From positions 1-64,000 of the forward strand of contig NZ_JAEHFX010000004.1 of the NCBI RefSeq assembly GCF_016623615.1: a DNA stretch of 64,000 nt. Direction: 5' to 3'. Shown one piece after another: positions 51,662 through 61,999 of the stretch (positions within the stretch are counted from its first letter, which is position 1; the number at the start of each line of letters is the position of its first letter). The DNA is from Adhaeribacter terrigena (GTDB taxonomy: Bacteria > Bacteroidota > Bacteroidia > Cytophagales > Hymenobacteraceae). A model generated the notes under the pieces. It saw only the letters and a program-made list of their open reading frames with translations, did not search any database and was not told where the DNA came from. The translations under genes and the position numbers were made by a program.

Positions 51662-52252
51662 TTAAAAACCCTGATTGTTGCGGATGCCGTCCCAGACATA
51701 TTGCGCTACTTGCTGGAGTTCCGTTTCGGTTATTTCCACTTTGCCGGTGAGGTGTATTTTGGCGGAAGTTACCACGCTGCTGTTTACCAGAATGCTCATG
51801 AGTTTGCCGTTCATTTGCTTCAGAAAGCCTTTTTCCATGCCTTCATTCAGAAAAGTGGCTATAATATTCTGGCAGCGGTCATTCCCTTTTTCGGGGCAGC
51901 GTTCGTAGTAAGGCGAATTCACGAACTGCTCGAAGAAATAAAGCACATCGGTGTGGCGCAGGAAATAATGGAAATGTTTTTTCCAGAGGTTGAAAAAGCG
52001 GGTCTGGTAATCCAAAGTCTGGTCGTCGTCGCGGAGCATTTCTTCAGCCATTTTTCCGCGCAGGTAACTGTACAAAGCAATGATGAGGGCATCTTTGCTT
52101 TCGAAATAATGGTAAATGGTGCCCGCCGCCACGCCTGCTTTTTTAGCCACCAGGCTCATGGGCGTGCCGTGGAAACCGTTTTCGCGCACCAGCTCCAGGG
52201 TGCTGGCAAAAATGGCCTTTTTCTTCTCCGCAATAATTTCTTCCTGACTCAT
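51662..52252 (-). CDS. TetR/AcrR-family repressor
   Basis: 196 residues. TetR_N domain (about 8-58): KKKAIFASTLELVRENGFHG, GTIYHYFESKDALI with the recognition helix VAKKAGVAAGTIYHYF. The C-terminal helical ligand domain is family-typical. Lies 79 bp upstream of the TolC gene on the same strand; by family it should repress the efflux genes until a pump substrate binds. Confidence 0.92.
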   Translation of the reverse strand: MSQEEIIAEKKKAIFASTLELVRENGFHGTPMSLVAKKAGVAAGTIYHYFESKDALIIALYSYLRGKMAEEMLRDDDQTLDYQTRFFNLWKKHFHYFLRHTDVLYFFEQFVNSPYYERCPEKGNDRCQNIIATFLNEGMEKGFLKQMNGKLMSILVNSSVVTSAKIHLTGKVEITETELQQVAQYVWDGIRNNQGF

Positions 52253-52523
52253 ATATTCACCAATTGAACGTTCATTCGGTAGGCAAAGGTAAGGGAGTTT
52301 TTGTGAATGTTCTGAATAAGGCTGTTATTTTTAATGAAATTGTTTTTGGTTGCCGGGTAAATGTGCTCGGAAACGGTAGGGTTTTGCGCTGAAAAAGTGC
52401 CCGTCAGCAGCCCGTTAGCTAAAGCAGACGGCAATGAAAATTTGGGTTGTAATTTAAGTCAGGCTGACTTTTATATCGCAAAACCATAGCGTTTCCGGAA
52501 AATTTGTAGCTTCGCTTTCTTTT

Positions 52524-53228
52524 ATGCGTCCCTTAAACAGCTCCGCCAAATATTTCCTGGTTCAGAAATTGCGCCTTTCCAACAAGGAAGCCACCGCCCT
52601 TATTTTAGCCAAACGGTTATTGGTAAATGGCCAGCCCGCGCAACTAAACCAGCCTTTAAACCCGGAAGATGAAGTTACCTTGGACGGCAAAATCTTGAAG
52701 GAAGCGCACCAATTTCATTACCTGGCCTACTACAAACCGCGGGGCATCGAAACCACTCTCAACCCGGAAATCCCCGATAATTTAGCCCAAGCGCTGAATT
52801 TCCCAGAACGCGTCTATCCCATCGGCCGACTTGACAAAGAATCGGAAGGTTTGCTGCTGCTCACCAACGACGGCTCCATTTTCGACAAGATCCTGCACAG
52901 CGAACAAAAACAGGAAAAGGAATATATGGTGCGGGTAGATAAACCGTTGACGGAAGAAGCCATAGAAACGTTGGCTTCCGGCGTGGAAATTATGGGAAAG
53001 AAAACCCGTCCGGCGCAGGTAAAGCAACTCGATGAATTTACATTTAATATTATTCTTACGCAGGGTTTAAACCGGCAGATCAGGCGAATGTGCTATAAGT
53101 TAGGATTTGAGGTTTTGGCGTTGAAGCGGGTGCGGATTGTGAATGTGGAATTGGAAAATTTGCAGATTGGAGAATGGCGGGAGTTGGGAAAGGGAGAAGT
53201 TGAGGAGTTGAAAAAATTGACTACTTAA
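52524..53228 (+). CDS. 23S rRNA pseudouridine synthase, RluF/RluB type
   Basis: 234 residues. S4 RNA-binding domain (about 1-60, with RLSNKEATALILAKRLLVNG) then YYKPRGIETTL and the catalytic block GRLDKESEGLLLLTNDG (nucleophile Asp near 97), and LNRQIRRMCYKLGFEVLALKR. RsuA/RluB/E/F family; best fit RluF, which modifies U2604 region of 23S rRNA. Two 30-bp repeats lie upstream, between it and the efflux operon. Confidence 0.88.
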   Translation: MRPLNSSAKYFLVQKLRLSNKEATALILAKRLLVNGQPAQLNQPLNPEDEVTLDGKILKEAHQFHYLAYYKPRGIETTLNPEIPDNLAQALNFPERVYPIGRLDKESEGLLLLTNDGSIFDKILHSEQKQEKEYMVRVDKPLTEEAIETLASGVEIMGKKTRPAQVKQLDEFTFNIILTQGLNRQIRRMCYKLGFEVLALKRVRIVNVELENLQIGEWRELGKGEVEELKKLTT

Positions 53229-53294
53229 AAACTAGGTTACCGCAACAACTTGGTGATTCATCTGTTTTAACCTTCTAACCCAGAAGCTATAACT

Positions 53295-53558
53295 ATGAAA
53301 AACCTAACTAAAACCGATCAGGATTTTAAAGCCGGAAAAGGCAGCATAAAAGCAATAGCCATCGGTGCATTTTCAGCGGGAGCATTTGCGGCTGGTGCCA
53401 TGGCGGTTGGGGCTTTAGCCGTTGGCGCCTTGGCAATTGGCAGTATGGTTATTGCCCGCATGGGAATTAACCAGGCGCGCATCCAGAAACTGCAAATTGA
53501 TGAATTGACGGTAAAACGGCTGGTGATTGAGGAGGAGTTGGTGAGACCGGAAGCGTAA
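53295..53558 (+). CDS. small Gly/Ala-repeat protein
   Basis: 87 residues. Residues about 20-55 are runs of the type AxGA(F/L/M)A(A/V)GA with period about 5-6; then NQARIQKLQIDELTVKRLVI shows a hydrophobic residue every second or third position, as in beta-helix proteins. No signal peptide. A left-handed beta-helix or membrane-associated filament is possible. Function unknown; 66 bp after the pseudouridine synthase. Confidence 0.6.
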   Translation: MKNLTKTDQDFKAGKGSIKAIAIGAFSAGAFAAGAMAVGALAVGALAIGSMVIARMGINQARIQKLQIDELTVKRLVIEEELVRPEA

Positions 53559-53600
53559 CACTTTTCTCAGATATTGCTATCTTAGAGCTTTGTCTGATTT

Positions 53601-54860
53601 ATGAGCTTCAAATTTCAACTGTTTACTTTAGCCTTCATGCTATTTTGTAGCTTAACGGCTTTAGGTCAAAAACTCAAATTTTCTTATCATTTAAATGATA
53701 AGGGAGAGGCATTAAATATAACTGACTGCCTAAATCAAAAACACTTTTATCCACAGCAGCTCTTTGCACACTTCTCAAATCATGGCAAACCTTTTTTAGA
53801 GCCTCTTAAACTGAACAATGATATTTATGCTCAGAACAATATCCAAAAAGTTATTAAGGAGTTTTCTAATGAAGTTTCAAGAGCGCAAGTTATTACTGAA
53901 GTTTATGGTGTAGATGGATTTATAAGAAAGATTTATATCCAGAACTTATCAGGTGAAGACAAAAGAATAGATTCTGTTTCATTTGTATACACGCAAAATC
54001 ACAGTGTTGTATTAAGAATAGGTACTCGAAAAGAATTTCCTACTTCCAACAAGCTTCCAGATACTATTGCCTATTATTTAAACCCAAAGCACCAAATTAC
54101 TAAAGTAGTTTTTAATCATCCCTGCTATTTATCCTTTTTAACTCAAAAAAAAAATCAACTAAACTTTAATTGTCGCTTTGAGGCGCTGGAATTTAAATTT
54201 GATGACAAGGACAGAATCATAGAATTTGTCAAAAGTTATCCGGATGGTTACTTAGATTCAGGTGGCGGGAAGATGGCAATTAAAATAAACAAGGAACCTA
54301 GAATTCGGTATGAATATATAGACTATCCAAGAAGAACAGAAGTTAACAGTTTTTTTTCTAGCCCGGGAAAAGGGTTTCGGATTGCTGAAATCTTTAAAGA
54401 TGTTTATAACCGACCAGACTCAATCCGCTATTCAAGTCATTACGATAAAAATTATTCATATAAAAACACTGAGAAGATTTTTTATACAGATCAGACCAGT
54501 ATGATTTTAAAACGAAAAATTTCTAATAGCTTCAAAGCTGTTGGTGGTTATGATCAGGACTCTTTACCAACTACCTATTATCCTGAATATTCAGAATTAA
54601 TTTATAACAACAATGGGCTTTTAAGTCACGCTTTTACAGTAAGAGATTACAGAGATCCTTTGGTTTTAAAAGCCGTATTCTATAAAGACTTTGACATGGA
54701 ATTTGCAGGTAAGAATAAAATGAAAGAAGTCAATAAAGCAAGGAAAGCTGTCAAGCAGTTAAAAAAATCATTAGAAATGGCCAAGAAAAATAATGAGCTG
54801 GAGAAATATTATAAACGCTTTCCTGTTTTAACGATCACCTATATTCAAAGGGAAGATTAA
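53601..54860 (+). CDS. secreted AT-rich gene product of unknown function
   Basis: 419 residues. Signal peptide to about residue 23 (ALGQ). The rest is beta-rich with many Tyr/Asn/Lys (RIRYEYIDYPRRTEVNSFF, IFYTDQTSMILKRKISNSF), ending in a Lys/Glu helix (KAVKQLKKSLEMAKKNNELE). Reminiscent of Rhs/YD-type beta units but no clear repeat. Distinctly AT-rich compared with its neighbours, which points to recent acquisition, but no cassette core sites flank it. Confidence 0.7.
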   Translation: MSFKFQLFTLAFMLFCSLTALGQKLKFSYHLNDKGEALNITDCLNQKHFYPQQLFAHFSNHGKPFLEPLKLNNDIYAQNNIQKVIKEFSNEVSRAQVITEVYGVDGFIRKIYIQNLSGEDKRIDSVSFVYTQNHSVVLRIGTRKEFPTSNKLPDTIAYYLNPKHQITKVVFNHPCYLSFLTQKKNQLNFNCRFEALEFKFDDKDRIIEFVKSYPDGYLDSGGGKMAIKINKEPRIRYEYIDYPRRTEVNSFFSSPGKGFRIAEIFKDVYNRPDSIRYSSHYDKNYSYKNTEKIFYTDQTSMILKRKISNSFKAVGGYDQDSLPTTYYPEYSELIYNNNGLLSHAFTVRDYRDPLVLKAVFYKDFDMEFAGKNKMKEVNKARKAVKQLKKSLEMAKKNNELEKYYKRFPVLTITYIQRED

Positions 54861-54982
54861 TTTTTCTTCCAAAAAACGCTACCCTTTCCCCATAAAAAAC
54901 TCCTCCCTCCCCACAACCCAAACCCCGCCAAAACAGTTATCAGAAGTTATGCAAACCACCTGCAAATCTGCGCGTTTATGCG

Positions 54983-54990
54983 TACCTTTG
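54983..54990 (+). promoter_or_regulatory. possible uvrA -7 box
   Basis: TACCTTTG matches TAnnTTTG, 22 bp before the ATG. No good -33 box seen. Confidence 0.45.
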
Positions 54991-55012
54991 CAGATTAATT
55001 CAGACCTGATAA

Positions 55013-57889
55013 ATGGCTACCAAAAAGCTTGATCCGGTTGAAGCTACGGGCTTAGACGTGCCTTTTATTGAAGTCTACGGCGCCCGCGAGCACAACCTTA
55101 AAAATATATCTGTTACCATTCCGCGCAACCAGCTGGTGGTGTTTACGGGCATCAGCGGCAGCGGCAAATCGTCGCTGGCCTTCGATACCATTTACGCCGA
55201 AGGGCAGCGCCGCTATATGGAAACTTTTTCCGCCTATGCCCGCTCCTTTTTGGGCGGTATGGACCGGCCCAACGTCGATAAGATCGAAGGACTGTCGCCG
55301 GTAATTTCCATCGAGCAGAAAACCACGAGCCGCAACCCGCGCTCCACGGTGGGCACCATCACGGAAATTTACGATTTTATGCGCCTGCTTTTTGCGCGTA
55401 CCGGCGAAGCGTTCAGCTACGTTACGGGCAAGCTGATGATCCGGCAGAGCGACGAGCAGATCGTAAACCACATCCTGGAAAACCTTAACGGCAAGAAATT
55501 AATCGTGCTGGCGCCGGTGGTAAAAGGCCGGAAAGGCCACTACCGCGAACTGTTCGAACAGATCCGGAAAATGGGTTTTGTGCGCGTACGCGTAGATGGC
55601 GAACTACTGGAACTGGTGCCCAAAATGCAGCTCGACCGCTACAAAATTCACGACATCGAGATCGTGATCGATAAAATTGTAGTGAACCCGGAAGATCGTT
55701 ACCGCTTGTCCAATTCGGTGCAGAATGCGCTCACGCACGGCAAAGGCACCATCTTAATTCAGAACGCCGAAACGAACGAAACGCAGTTCTTCTCCCGGTT
55801 TTTAATGGACCCGGAAAGCGGCATTGCTTATGATGATCCGGCCCCGAACACCTTTTCCTTCAACTCTCCGTACGGTGCCTGCCCCAACTGCAACGGCCTG
55901 GGCGAAATTCAGGAACTGACCGAAGACGCGATTATTCCGGACAAAAGCAAAACGATCCGGCAGGGCGCCATTGCCCCGCTCGGCGAATACCGCGACCTCT
56001 GGATCTTTCACCAGGTGGAAGCCTTGCTGAAGGAATTCAAAGCCAAACTGACCACACCAATAAAAGACCTGCCGGAAGAAGCTTACAAAATCCTGCTGTA
56101 CGGTCTGGACGAAGAACTGGAAGTTAAAACGAAAAAAGGCACCTACGCGGTAGAGTTCGAGGGCATCGTGAATTTCCTGCGCAAACAAATGGAATCCGAT
56201 TCGGAAAATATCCGCGAATGGATCTCAGAGTATACCCGCAAAGTTACCTGCCCAGAATGCAATGGTTTGCGCCTGAAAAAGGAATCGCTGCACTTTAAAA
56301 TTGACCAGAAAAATATCGGCGAACTTTCCATTATCACCATCGATAAACTGGCCGCCTGGTTCGAAGGGCTGGAAGACCGGATGAATGAACGCCAGAACGT
56401 AATTGCCCGCGAACTTCTGAAAGAGATCCGCAAACGCATCGGTTTCCTGCTCGATGTTGGTTTGGATTACCTGAGTTTGCACCGCTCCGTTCGTACCCTT
56501 TCCGGCGGCGAAAGTCAGCGGATACGGTTGGCTACGCAGATCGGGACGCAGCTGGTGGGAGTACTTTACATTATGGATGAACCAAGTATTGGTTTGCATC
56601 AGCGCGACAACGAAAAACTGATCAAAGCCCTTCAAAACCTCCGCGACTTAGGGAACTCGGTAATTGTGGTAGAGCACGACAAAGATATGATCCTGAATGC
56701 GGATTACGTGCTGGATATTGGTCCGGGCGCGGGTGTACACGGCGGCCAAATTGTAACCGCCGGAACCCCGGAGGAAATGATGAAATCCGGCAGCTTGACC
56801 GCTGATTTTTTAAGCGGCCGGAAAGGCATTGAAGTAGACAAAACCAAACGCGAAGGCACCGGCAAAGAACTGAAACTTTTCGGCGCGACCGGCAATAATT
56901 TGAAGAATGTAACGGTATCGTTTCCACTCGGAAAATTCATTGCGGTAACCGGCGTTTCGGGCAGCGGAAAATCGACTTTAATTCACGATACGCTTTACCC
57001 GATCCTGAACCAGTTCTTCTTCAACGCCAAACGCGATCCGCTGCCTTACAAAAAAATCGAAGGCCTGGAATTCATCGATAAAGTTATTGAAGTAGACCAG
57101 TCGCCAATTGGCCGCACGCCACGTTCCAACCCGGCAACTTATACCGGTATGTTCACCGATATCCGGAACTTGTACGCGCAATTACCGGAATCGAAAATCA
57201 GAGGGTATACCGCCGGAAGATTCTCGTTCAACGTGAAAGGCGGCCGCTGCGAAGTGTGCGAAGGCGCCGGTATGCGCACCATCGAAATGAACTTTATGCC
57301 CGATGTGTACGTGCCTTGCGACGCCTGCAAAGGCAAACGCTACAACCGCGAAACTTTAGAGGTTAGATTCAAAGGCAAATCCATTACCGACGTGCTGGAA
57401 ATGACGGTAGAAAAAGCCGTAGAATTCTTCGAAAATCAGCCGCGGATTCAACGCCGGGTAAAAGTATTAAGTGAAGTTGGTTTGGGTTATATTACGTTGG
57501 GCCAGCAGGCTACTACTTTATCGGGTGGAGAAGCGCAACGGGTAAAACTTTCAACCGAACTCTCAAAGAAAGATACCGGCCGCACCTTCTATATTCTGGA
57601 TGAGCCAACTACCGGTTTACATTTCCAGGATATTCAGCATTTAAGCGAAGTACTGCGCAAACTGGTAGATAAAGGCAATACGGTTCTGATCATTGAGCAC
57701 AACTTAGACTTGATAAAAGTAGCGGATCACATCATCGACATCGGGCCGGAAGGTGGCGATGCGGGTGGAACCGTGGTAGCGCAGGGTACGCCGGAAGAAG
57801 TTGCCAAAGTGAAGAAAGGGCATACGCCGCGGTTCATAAAAGAAGAATTGGCGGGTAGTATTTACCGGGAGAAAGAGGCTGCGAAATAG
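55013..57889 (+). CDS. uvrA: excinuclease ABC subunit A
   Basis: 958 residues, normal length. Two ABC ATPase halves: Walker [15 protein letters not shown] (about 47-60) and [14 protein letters not shown] (about 645-658). Two signature motifs [13 protein letters not shown] and [12 protein letters not shown]. Zinc-binding CPECNG and [14 protein letters not shown] Cys sets. It scans DNA for damage with UvrB in nucleotide excision repair. A single-gene unit; the LexA-type control is not visible here. Confidence 0.97.
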   Translation: MATKKLDPVEATGLDVPFIEVYGAREHNLKNISVTIPRNQLVVFTGISGSGKSSLAFDTIYAEGQRRYMETFSAYARSFLGGMDRPNVDKIEGLSPVISIEQKTTSRNPRSTVGTITEIYDFMRLLFARTGEAFSYVTGKLMIRQSDEQIVNHILENLNGKKLIVLAPVVKGRKGHYRELFEQIRKMGFVRVRVDGELLELVPKMQLDRYKIHDIEIVIDKIVVNPEDRYRLSNSVQNALTHGKGTILIQNAETNETQFFSRFLMDPESGIAYDDPAPNTFSFNSPYGACPNCNGLGEIQELTEDAIIPDKSKTIRQGAIAPLGEYRDLWIFHQVEALLKEFKAKLTTPIKDLPEEAYKILLYGLDEELEVKTKKGTYAVEFEGIVNFLRKQMESDSENIREWISEYTRKVTCPECNGLRLKKESLHFKIDQKNIGELSIITIDKLAAWFEGLEDRMNERQNVIARELLKEIRKRIGFLLDVGLDYLSLHRSVRTLSGGESQRIRLATQIGTQLVGVLYIMDEPSIGLHQRDNEKLIKALQNLRDLGNSVIVVEHDKDMILNADYVLDIGPGAGVHGGQIVTAGTPEEMMKSGSLTADFLSGRKGIEVDKTKREGTGKELKLFGATGNNLKNVTVSFPLGKFIAVTGVSGSGKSTLIHDTLYPILNQFFFNAKRDPLPYKKIEGLEFIDKVIEVDQSPIGRTPRSNPATYTGMFTDIRNLYAQLPESKIRGYTAGRFSFNVKGGRCEVCEGAGMRTIEMNFMPDVYVPCDACKGKRYNRETLEVRFKGKSITDVLEMTVEKAVEFFENQPRIQRRVKVLSEVGLGYITLGQQATTLSGGEAQRVKLSTELSKKDTGRTFYILDEPTTGLHFQDIQHLSEVLRKLVDKGNTVLIIEHNLDLIKVADHIIDIGPEGGDAGGTVVAQGTPEEVAKVKKGHTPRFIKEELAGSIYREKEAAK

Positions 57890-58297
57890 CAGATTCGTTT
57901 GCGAAGAAAAGTGCCCTTTGGAAGGGTAGAGGGTGGGTTTTTATATTTTTTGATCCGGGACTTTTGATCAGAAATGCGATGTCCTCCCCCAACCCCCTCC
58001 AAAGGGGGACTTTCGCAATGCTTTATTTTCAGCAATTCAACCATTCAACCATTTAGCAATTCAAAACGCTATCCTTTCAGCCTTAAAAACTCAACAGCCG
58101 TTCCGGAGTAATTCAGAGCGGCTGGTTCGTTTAAAAACGGTAGGGTTTTAGGCTTAAAAAGTCAATTGACCGCGTTAAAAACCTTCCTGAAAATAAGGGT
58201 TAATAAAAGATAAAATGTCTTTTCGGAAAGCAACAAAAAAAGCCTTCAGGTTGTCTGTTAGAAAACTTGTTAATTAAGCCGTATCTTAGAAACACGT
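57890..58297. other. spacer with inverted and dispersed repeats
   Basis: No gene. An imperfect inverted repeat (AGTGCCCTTTGGAAGGG near 57910 against CCCCTCCAAAGGGGGACTT near 58010), a phrase-like run of CAATTCAACCATTCAACC type near 58030, and 30-bp repeats at 58063 and 58133. Confidence 0.65.
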
Positions 58298-59932
58298 ATG
58301 AAAAAAATATTTACCCTCCTGAGTTTATTCATAGCCGGCAATGCGCTGGCACAAAACCAATACCTGGTCACTTTTAAGGATAAAGGTCCGGAAGCGGCTT
58401 ATTTACGGCAGCACCCAGCCCAGATCCTGAGCGAAAAAGCCTTGGCGCGCCGGGCAAAGAGTCAGGTGAAATTAACGGCCGAAGACCTGCCGGTTAGTCA
58501 TCAGTATCTGAGCCAGCTAAAGCAAAACGGTATCAAAATTCAGCAAAAAAGTAAGTGGCTGAATATGGCACTGATCGAAACTGATTGGAGCGAAACGGCT
58601 TTGCAGCGTAAATTTCCGGCTATAAGATCGGTAAAGAAAGTAGCTGCGCCGGTTAAAGGCGAAAAGAATAAATTTCCGGAAGTTAAACCGGCAAACAACC
58701 AGAACAGCCGGTTAAGTTATGGGGCTGCGGCCGACCAGATCGACCAGCTGAACCTGGATTGTCTGCACGATAAAGGCTGCCAGGGAAAAGGCGTGCTGGT
58801 GGCAATTTTCGATTCGGGTTTTCCGGGGGTGAATACGGGCACCGTGTATGACTCTTTGCGCCTGCAGAACCGCATTTTAGCTACCCGCAATTTTGTAAAT
58901 AGAGCCAATACGGTTTATGGCACGCACGATCATGGCACAGCTGTATTCTCGATCATTGCAGCTAACAGCCCCGGCGATTATGTGGGCGGCGCGGCGCAGG
59001 CTACTTTTGCGTTGGCGCTTACCGAAAACACGGCTTCGGAAACGCACCAGGAAGAACTGAACTGGGCGGCCGCCGCCGAATGGGCCGATTCGCTGGGTGT
59101 TGATATTATTCAGACTTCGCTGGGTTACAAGAATTTCGATCCGGGCCAGGGCGATTATACCAATGCGATGATCGACGGTGATACGCCCATTATTACCAAA
59201 GCGGCCGATAAAGCGGCGCAGAAAGGCATGCTGGTAATTATTGCGGCAGGCAACGACGGCAATAATCCGGTAACAGGCACTATCACTTCGCGCGTAAACC
59301 CGCCCTGCGACGGCGATTCGGTACTTTGCGTGGGAAGTGTAACCAACCAGAACCAGTACAGCAGCTTTTCTTCGGTGGGGCCAACGGCCAAAAACCGCAT
59401 CAAGCCCGATGTAGTGGCCCGCGGTAGCGCTACGGCTTTTGTAAATCCGGCCGACATGGTCAGTTATACGAATGGAACTTCGCTGGCTGCGCCTTTAATT
59501 ACGGCTTTGGCGGCCTGTGTAATGCAAGCCAACCCGAACGCGAGCAACATGCAGGTTTACCAGGCCATCATCCAGAGCGCCGACAAATATGTGAACCCAG
59601 ATAATTTTTACGGTTACGGTTTGCCGGATGCCTGCAAAGCCGATTCCCTGCTGCGTACAATTGCCGGTTTTTCTGAAAATGTTGCTCGGACGCCTTTTAA
59701 AGTGTACCCAACCGTTTTTCAGGATCAGATCACGATCGAGGCGCCGGTGACAATGGAAGTTTTAGAAATTTCGCTTTATTCGGTAACGGGGCAAAAAGTA
59801 CAAATCAGGCAAACGCAGCACGCCGGAAAGCAGGTTTTGCGCGTTGAAAGCAGTTTGCCTGCAGGTTTGTATTTGTTGCAGCTAAACCAGAAGAACAGCC
59901 ACCGGTTTCAGTATAAAGTTGTGAAACAGTAA
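58298..59932 (+). CDS. secreted subtilisin-like protease with type IX sorting domain
   Basis: 544 residues. Signal peptide to about 18, propeptide (about 20-110), S8 catalytic domain with Asp in VAIFDSGFPG, His in GTHDHGTAV, oxyanion IIAAGNDGN and Ser in YTNGTSLAAPL, then a type IX sorting domain (about 470-544: VYPTVFQDQITIEAP to AGLYLLQLN). Exported by the type IX system. A terminator follows 19 bp after the stop. Confidence 0.93.
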   Translation: MKKIFTLLSLFIAGNALAQNQYLVTFKDKGPEAAYLRQHPAQILSEKALARRAKSQVKLTAEDLPVSHQYLSQLKQNGIKIQQKSKWLNMALIETDWSETALQRKFPAIRSVKKVAAPVKGEKNKFPEVKPANNQNSRLSYGAAADQIDQLNLDCLHDKGCQGKGVLVAIFDSGFPGVNTGTVYDSLRLQNRILATRNFVNRANTVYGTHDHGTAVFSIIAANSPGDYVGGAAQATFALALTENTASETHQEELNWAAAAEWADSLGVDIIQTSLGYKNFDPGQGDYTNAMIDGDTPIITKAADKAAQKGMLVIIAAGNDGNNPVTGTITSRVNPPCDGDSVLCVGSVTNQNQYSSFSSVGPTAKNRIKPDVVARGSATAFVNPADMVSYTNGTSLAAPLITALAACVMQANPNASNMQVYQAIIQSADKYVNPDNFYGYGLPDACKADSLLRTIAGFSENVARTPFKVYPTVFQDQITIEAPVTMEVLEISLYSVTGQKVQIRQTQHAGKQVLRVESSLPAGLYLLQLNQKNSHRFQYKVVKQ

Positions 59933-59951
59933 ATAGGCTAAACAAAAAGTA

Positions 59952-59986
59952 AAAAAGCCGTTCCGGGATTTCCGGAGCGGCTTTTT
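59952..59986 (+). terminator. terminator of the subtilisin gene
   Basis: AAAAAGCCG(TT)CCGG pairs with CCGG(AG)CGGCTTTTT; 4-nt loop, T tract. Confidence 0.82.
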
Positions 59987-60034
59987 GTATTACAAACGGT
60001 ATGGTTTTAAGCTGAAAAACTACATTGTGAACAA

Positions 60035-60679
60035 CTACATTCTGCTTACGCTGGAATTGATGGTCCGGGCTCTGTCGAGATGCGCGCGCAGGGTAGGTAG
60101 GGTTTTGCTGGTCCAGGCTTTCAGGTCGGGGTCGGTGGCTTTTTGGGTGGCCTGTTCAAACATGGCTACGTCGGTTTCGTGGTCCAGCACCATTTCTGCC
60201 ATATAATCGCGGTCGAAATCTTTGCCGCTCAGTTTGGAAAGGCGGTCGTAGGTTTTCTGGTGATCCGGTAACATGCTGGCCGGCCTTACCCAGCCTTTTT
60301 TAGAAGCCAGGGTTTTCAGTTCGTCGTTGGCTTTGCTATGGTCGGAAGACATCATCTGGCCGAATTTTTTCACTTCGGCATTGGTGGCTTTCTGCGCGGC
60401 TATTTTTCCCAATTCTACTTCCAGCATGCCACCACTGGCGGCCATGGCTACAAATTCAGCATCAGAATTGTAAAGCGGAACGCCGGGTTTGCCGGTTACA
60501 ATACTGGTGGTGTCCTGCGGCATCTCCATACCCACGTTTTCGTCGGCCATTCCGTCGTTCATTTCATTGTCGGTAGTTGTGGTGGTGGTAGTTTCTTCGG
60601 TGGTTTCGCGTTTGCTTTCGCAAGCCGAAAGCAGGCAAACAAAGAGGGCCAATACTACATTCAGGGTAATTTTTCTCAT
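60035..60679 (-). CDS. DUF4142 lipoprotein
   Basis: 214 residues; lipobox LSAC (Cys at 19), a Glu/Thr linker, then a four-helix DUF4142 domain (ferritin-like fold; AEFVAMAASGGMLEVELGKI, ASKKGWVRPASMLPDHQKTY, FDRDYMAEMVLDHETDVAMF). Function unknown; several members are linked to stress and lie in the periplasm. Divergent from the gene at 60901. Confidence 0.88.
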   Translation of the reverse strand: MRKITLNVVLALFVCLLSACESKRETTEETTTTTTTDNEMNDGMADENVGMEMPQDTTSIVTGKPGVPLYNSDAEFVAMAASGGMLEVELGKIAAQKATNAEVKKFGQMMSSDHSKANDELKTLASKKGWVRPASMLPDHQKTYDRLSKLSGKDFDRDYMAEMVLDHETDVAMFEQATQKATDPDLKAWTSKTLPTLRAHLDRARTINSSVSRM

Positions 60680-60900
60680 AGTGAATAAGGGTTAAAATGG
60701 CTAATAAATAAAAGAAACAGAGCTGTTTATACGGCGGGTTTGGGTTGAAGTTGAACCGGGGAGGATCTGCACGTGGCAGCTTTAAAAATAAAAGCTTCGC
60801 CAACCGGAAAAATATAATTATTTTGCTTAAACTTTTACGAGCCGGCAGCATCAAAGCACAAAATTCTTTTCTCCACCCGCATCTTAACCTTAACCAAATC

Positions 60901-61749
60901 ATGAAAAATCTGCGCGTACCTAAATTGAGTTTACTGGCGCTGGCCGGTTTGCTGGCGTTTGCTTCCTGCAAAAAAGACGACGATATGAAACCGGAAGAAG
61001 CCATGGTTTCGGCGGAAGATCATGCGCGCCTGGAAACGGAAATGGAATCTGTGCAGGATTTTGTGGATGCCGAAGCGGCCGACCCGGATCTGAGAACAGG
61101 CAACCCGAGCAAAAGCGGCAATTTAGCCAACTGTGCTACCCGCACCTGGAATGCGGCTACCAATACGCTTACCATCGATTTTGGCTCAACCAACTGCCTG
61201 TGTAAAGATGGCAAATACCGTCGCGGACAAATTGTTGCGGTGTTTAGCGGTACCTGGCGCAAGGCGGGTTCTACGGTGGTGATCAGCCTGAACAACTATT
61301 TTGTGAACGATAACCAGCACCTGGGCACCAAAGTTATTACGAGTCTGGGCAACGAAGATGGTACGGTTAACTATAAATATACGGTGCACGTGCAGAACGC
61401 CAGCATTGTGTTTACTGATGGCACCACCCGTAACTGGAATGCACACCGTCAGTTAGAACGCATTGCCGGCCAGGGCACTTTAACGCTTCAGGACGATGAA
61501 TACCTGGTAACCGGAACCTCTTCGGGCACAAACCGGCGGGGCAAAAATTACTCCAGCACCATTGGAACGCCGCTTAAAAAAGTATTCCGGCTGGGGTGCG
61601 CCCGTACGTTTATTGCCGGCACGGTAACCATTACCAACAGCCGCAAAAACAGCCTGGAACTCAACTACGACCCCACCGGCACCGAAGCCTGCGATAAAAC
61701 GGCATCGGTAACCTACAACGGCAAAACCCGCCTGATCACGTTGCGCTAA
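60901..61749 (+). CDS. lipoprotein of unknown function
   Basis: 282 residues from the ATG at 60901; the longer frame lacks a signal. Lipobox LAFASC (Cys at 22) then KKDDDMKPEE. The mature part is a beta-sandwich-like domain (NCATRTWNAATNTLTIDFGS, VVISLNNYFVNDNQHLGTK) with three to four Cys. Typical of the Bacteroidota surface or periplasmic lipoproteins with no known activity. Confidence 0.72.
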   Translation: MKNLRVPKLSLLALAGLLAFASCKKDDDMKPEEAMVSAEDHARLETEMESVQDFVDAEAADPDLRTGNPSKSGNLANCATRTWNAATNTLTIDFGSTNCLCKDGKYRRGQIVAVFSGTWRKAGSTVVISLNNYFVNDNQHLGTKVITSLGNEDGTVNYKYTVHVQNASIVFTDGTTRNWNAHRQLERIAGQGTLTLQDDEYLVTGTSSGTNRRGKNYSSTIGTPLKKVFRLGCARTFIAGTVTITNSRKNSLELNYDPTGTEACDKTASVTYNGKTRLITLR

Positions 61750-61776
61750 GCTTTTCAGGCGTTACCGAAATCATAA

Positions 61777-61813
61777 AAAAAATCCGCTGTCGGTTTACGG
61801 CAGCGGATTTTTT
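61777..61813 (+). terminator. terminator of the lipoprotein gene
   Basis: AAAAAATCCGCTG (61777-61789) pairs with CAGCGGATTTTTT (61801-61813). Confidence 0.85.
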
Positions 61814-61850
61814 TATGAATGATAGAATGATTGATTTAGTGAATGAGAGA

Positions 61851-61876
61851 ATTAGTGCATTAGTGCATTAGTGCAT
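61851..61876. repeat. three 8-bp tandem units
   Basis: ATTAGTGC repeated three times (61851-61874), then AT. Neighbouring text GATTTAGTGAATGAG is of the same kind and is inversely matched by CACTAATTCATTC near 61958. Confidence 0.75.
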
Positions 61877-61999
61877 GAAAAGATAAAAACAGTATAAAAG
61901 CGCGCGGTAAAATTTCATGATTAATTAAATATTGATCCTACAACCACATTCAATCGTTCACTAATTCATTCAATCAACAATCAGCAATCAGCAATTCAA

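Noticed and set aside
53559-54900. Integron cassette around the AT-rich gene at 53601
   Set aside because: No pair of complementary GTTnnnn/nnnnAAC boxes and no palindrome flank the gene.
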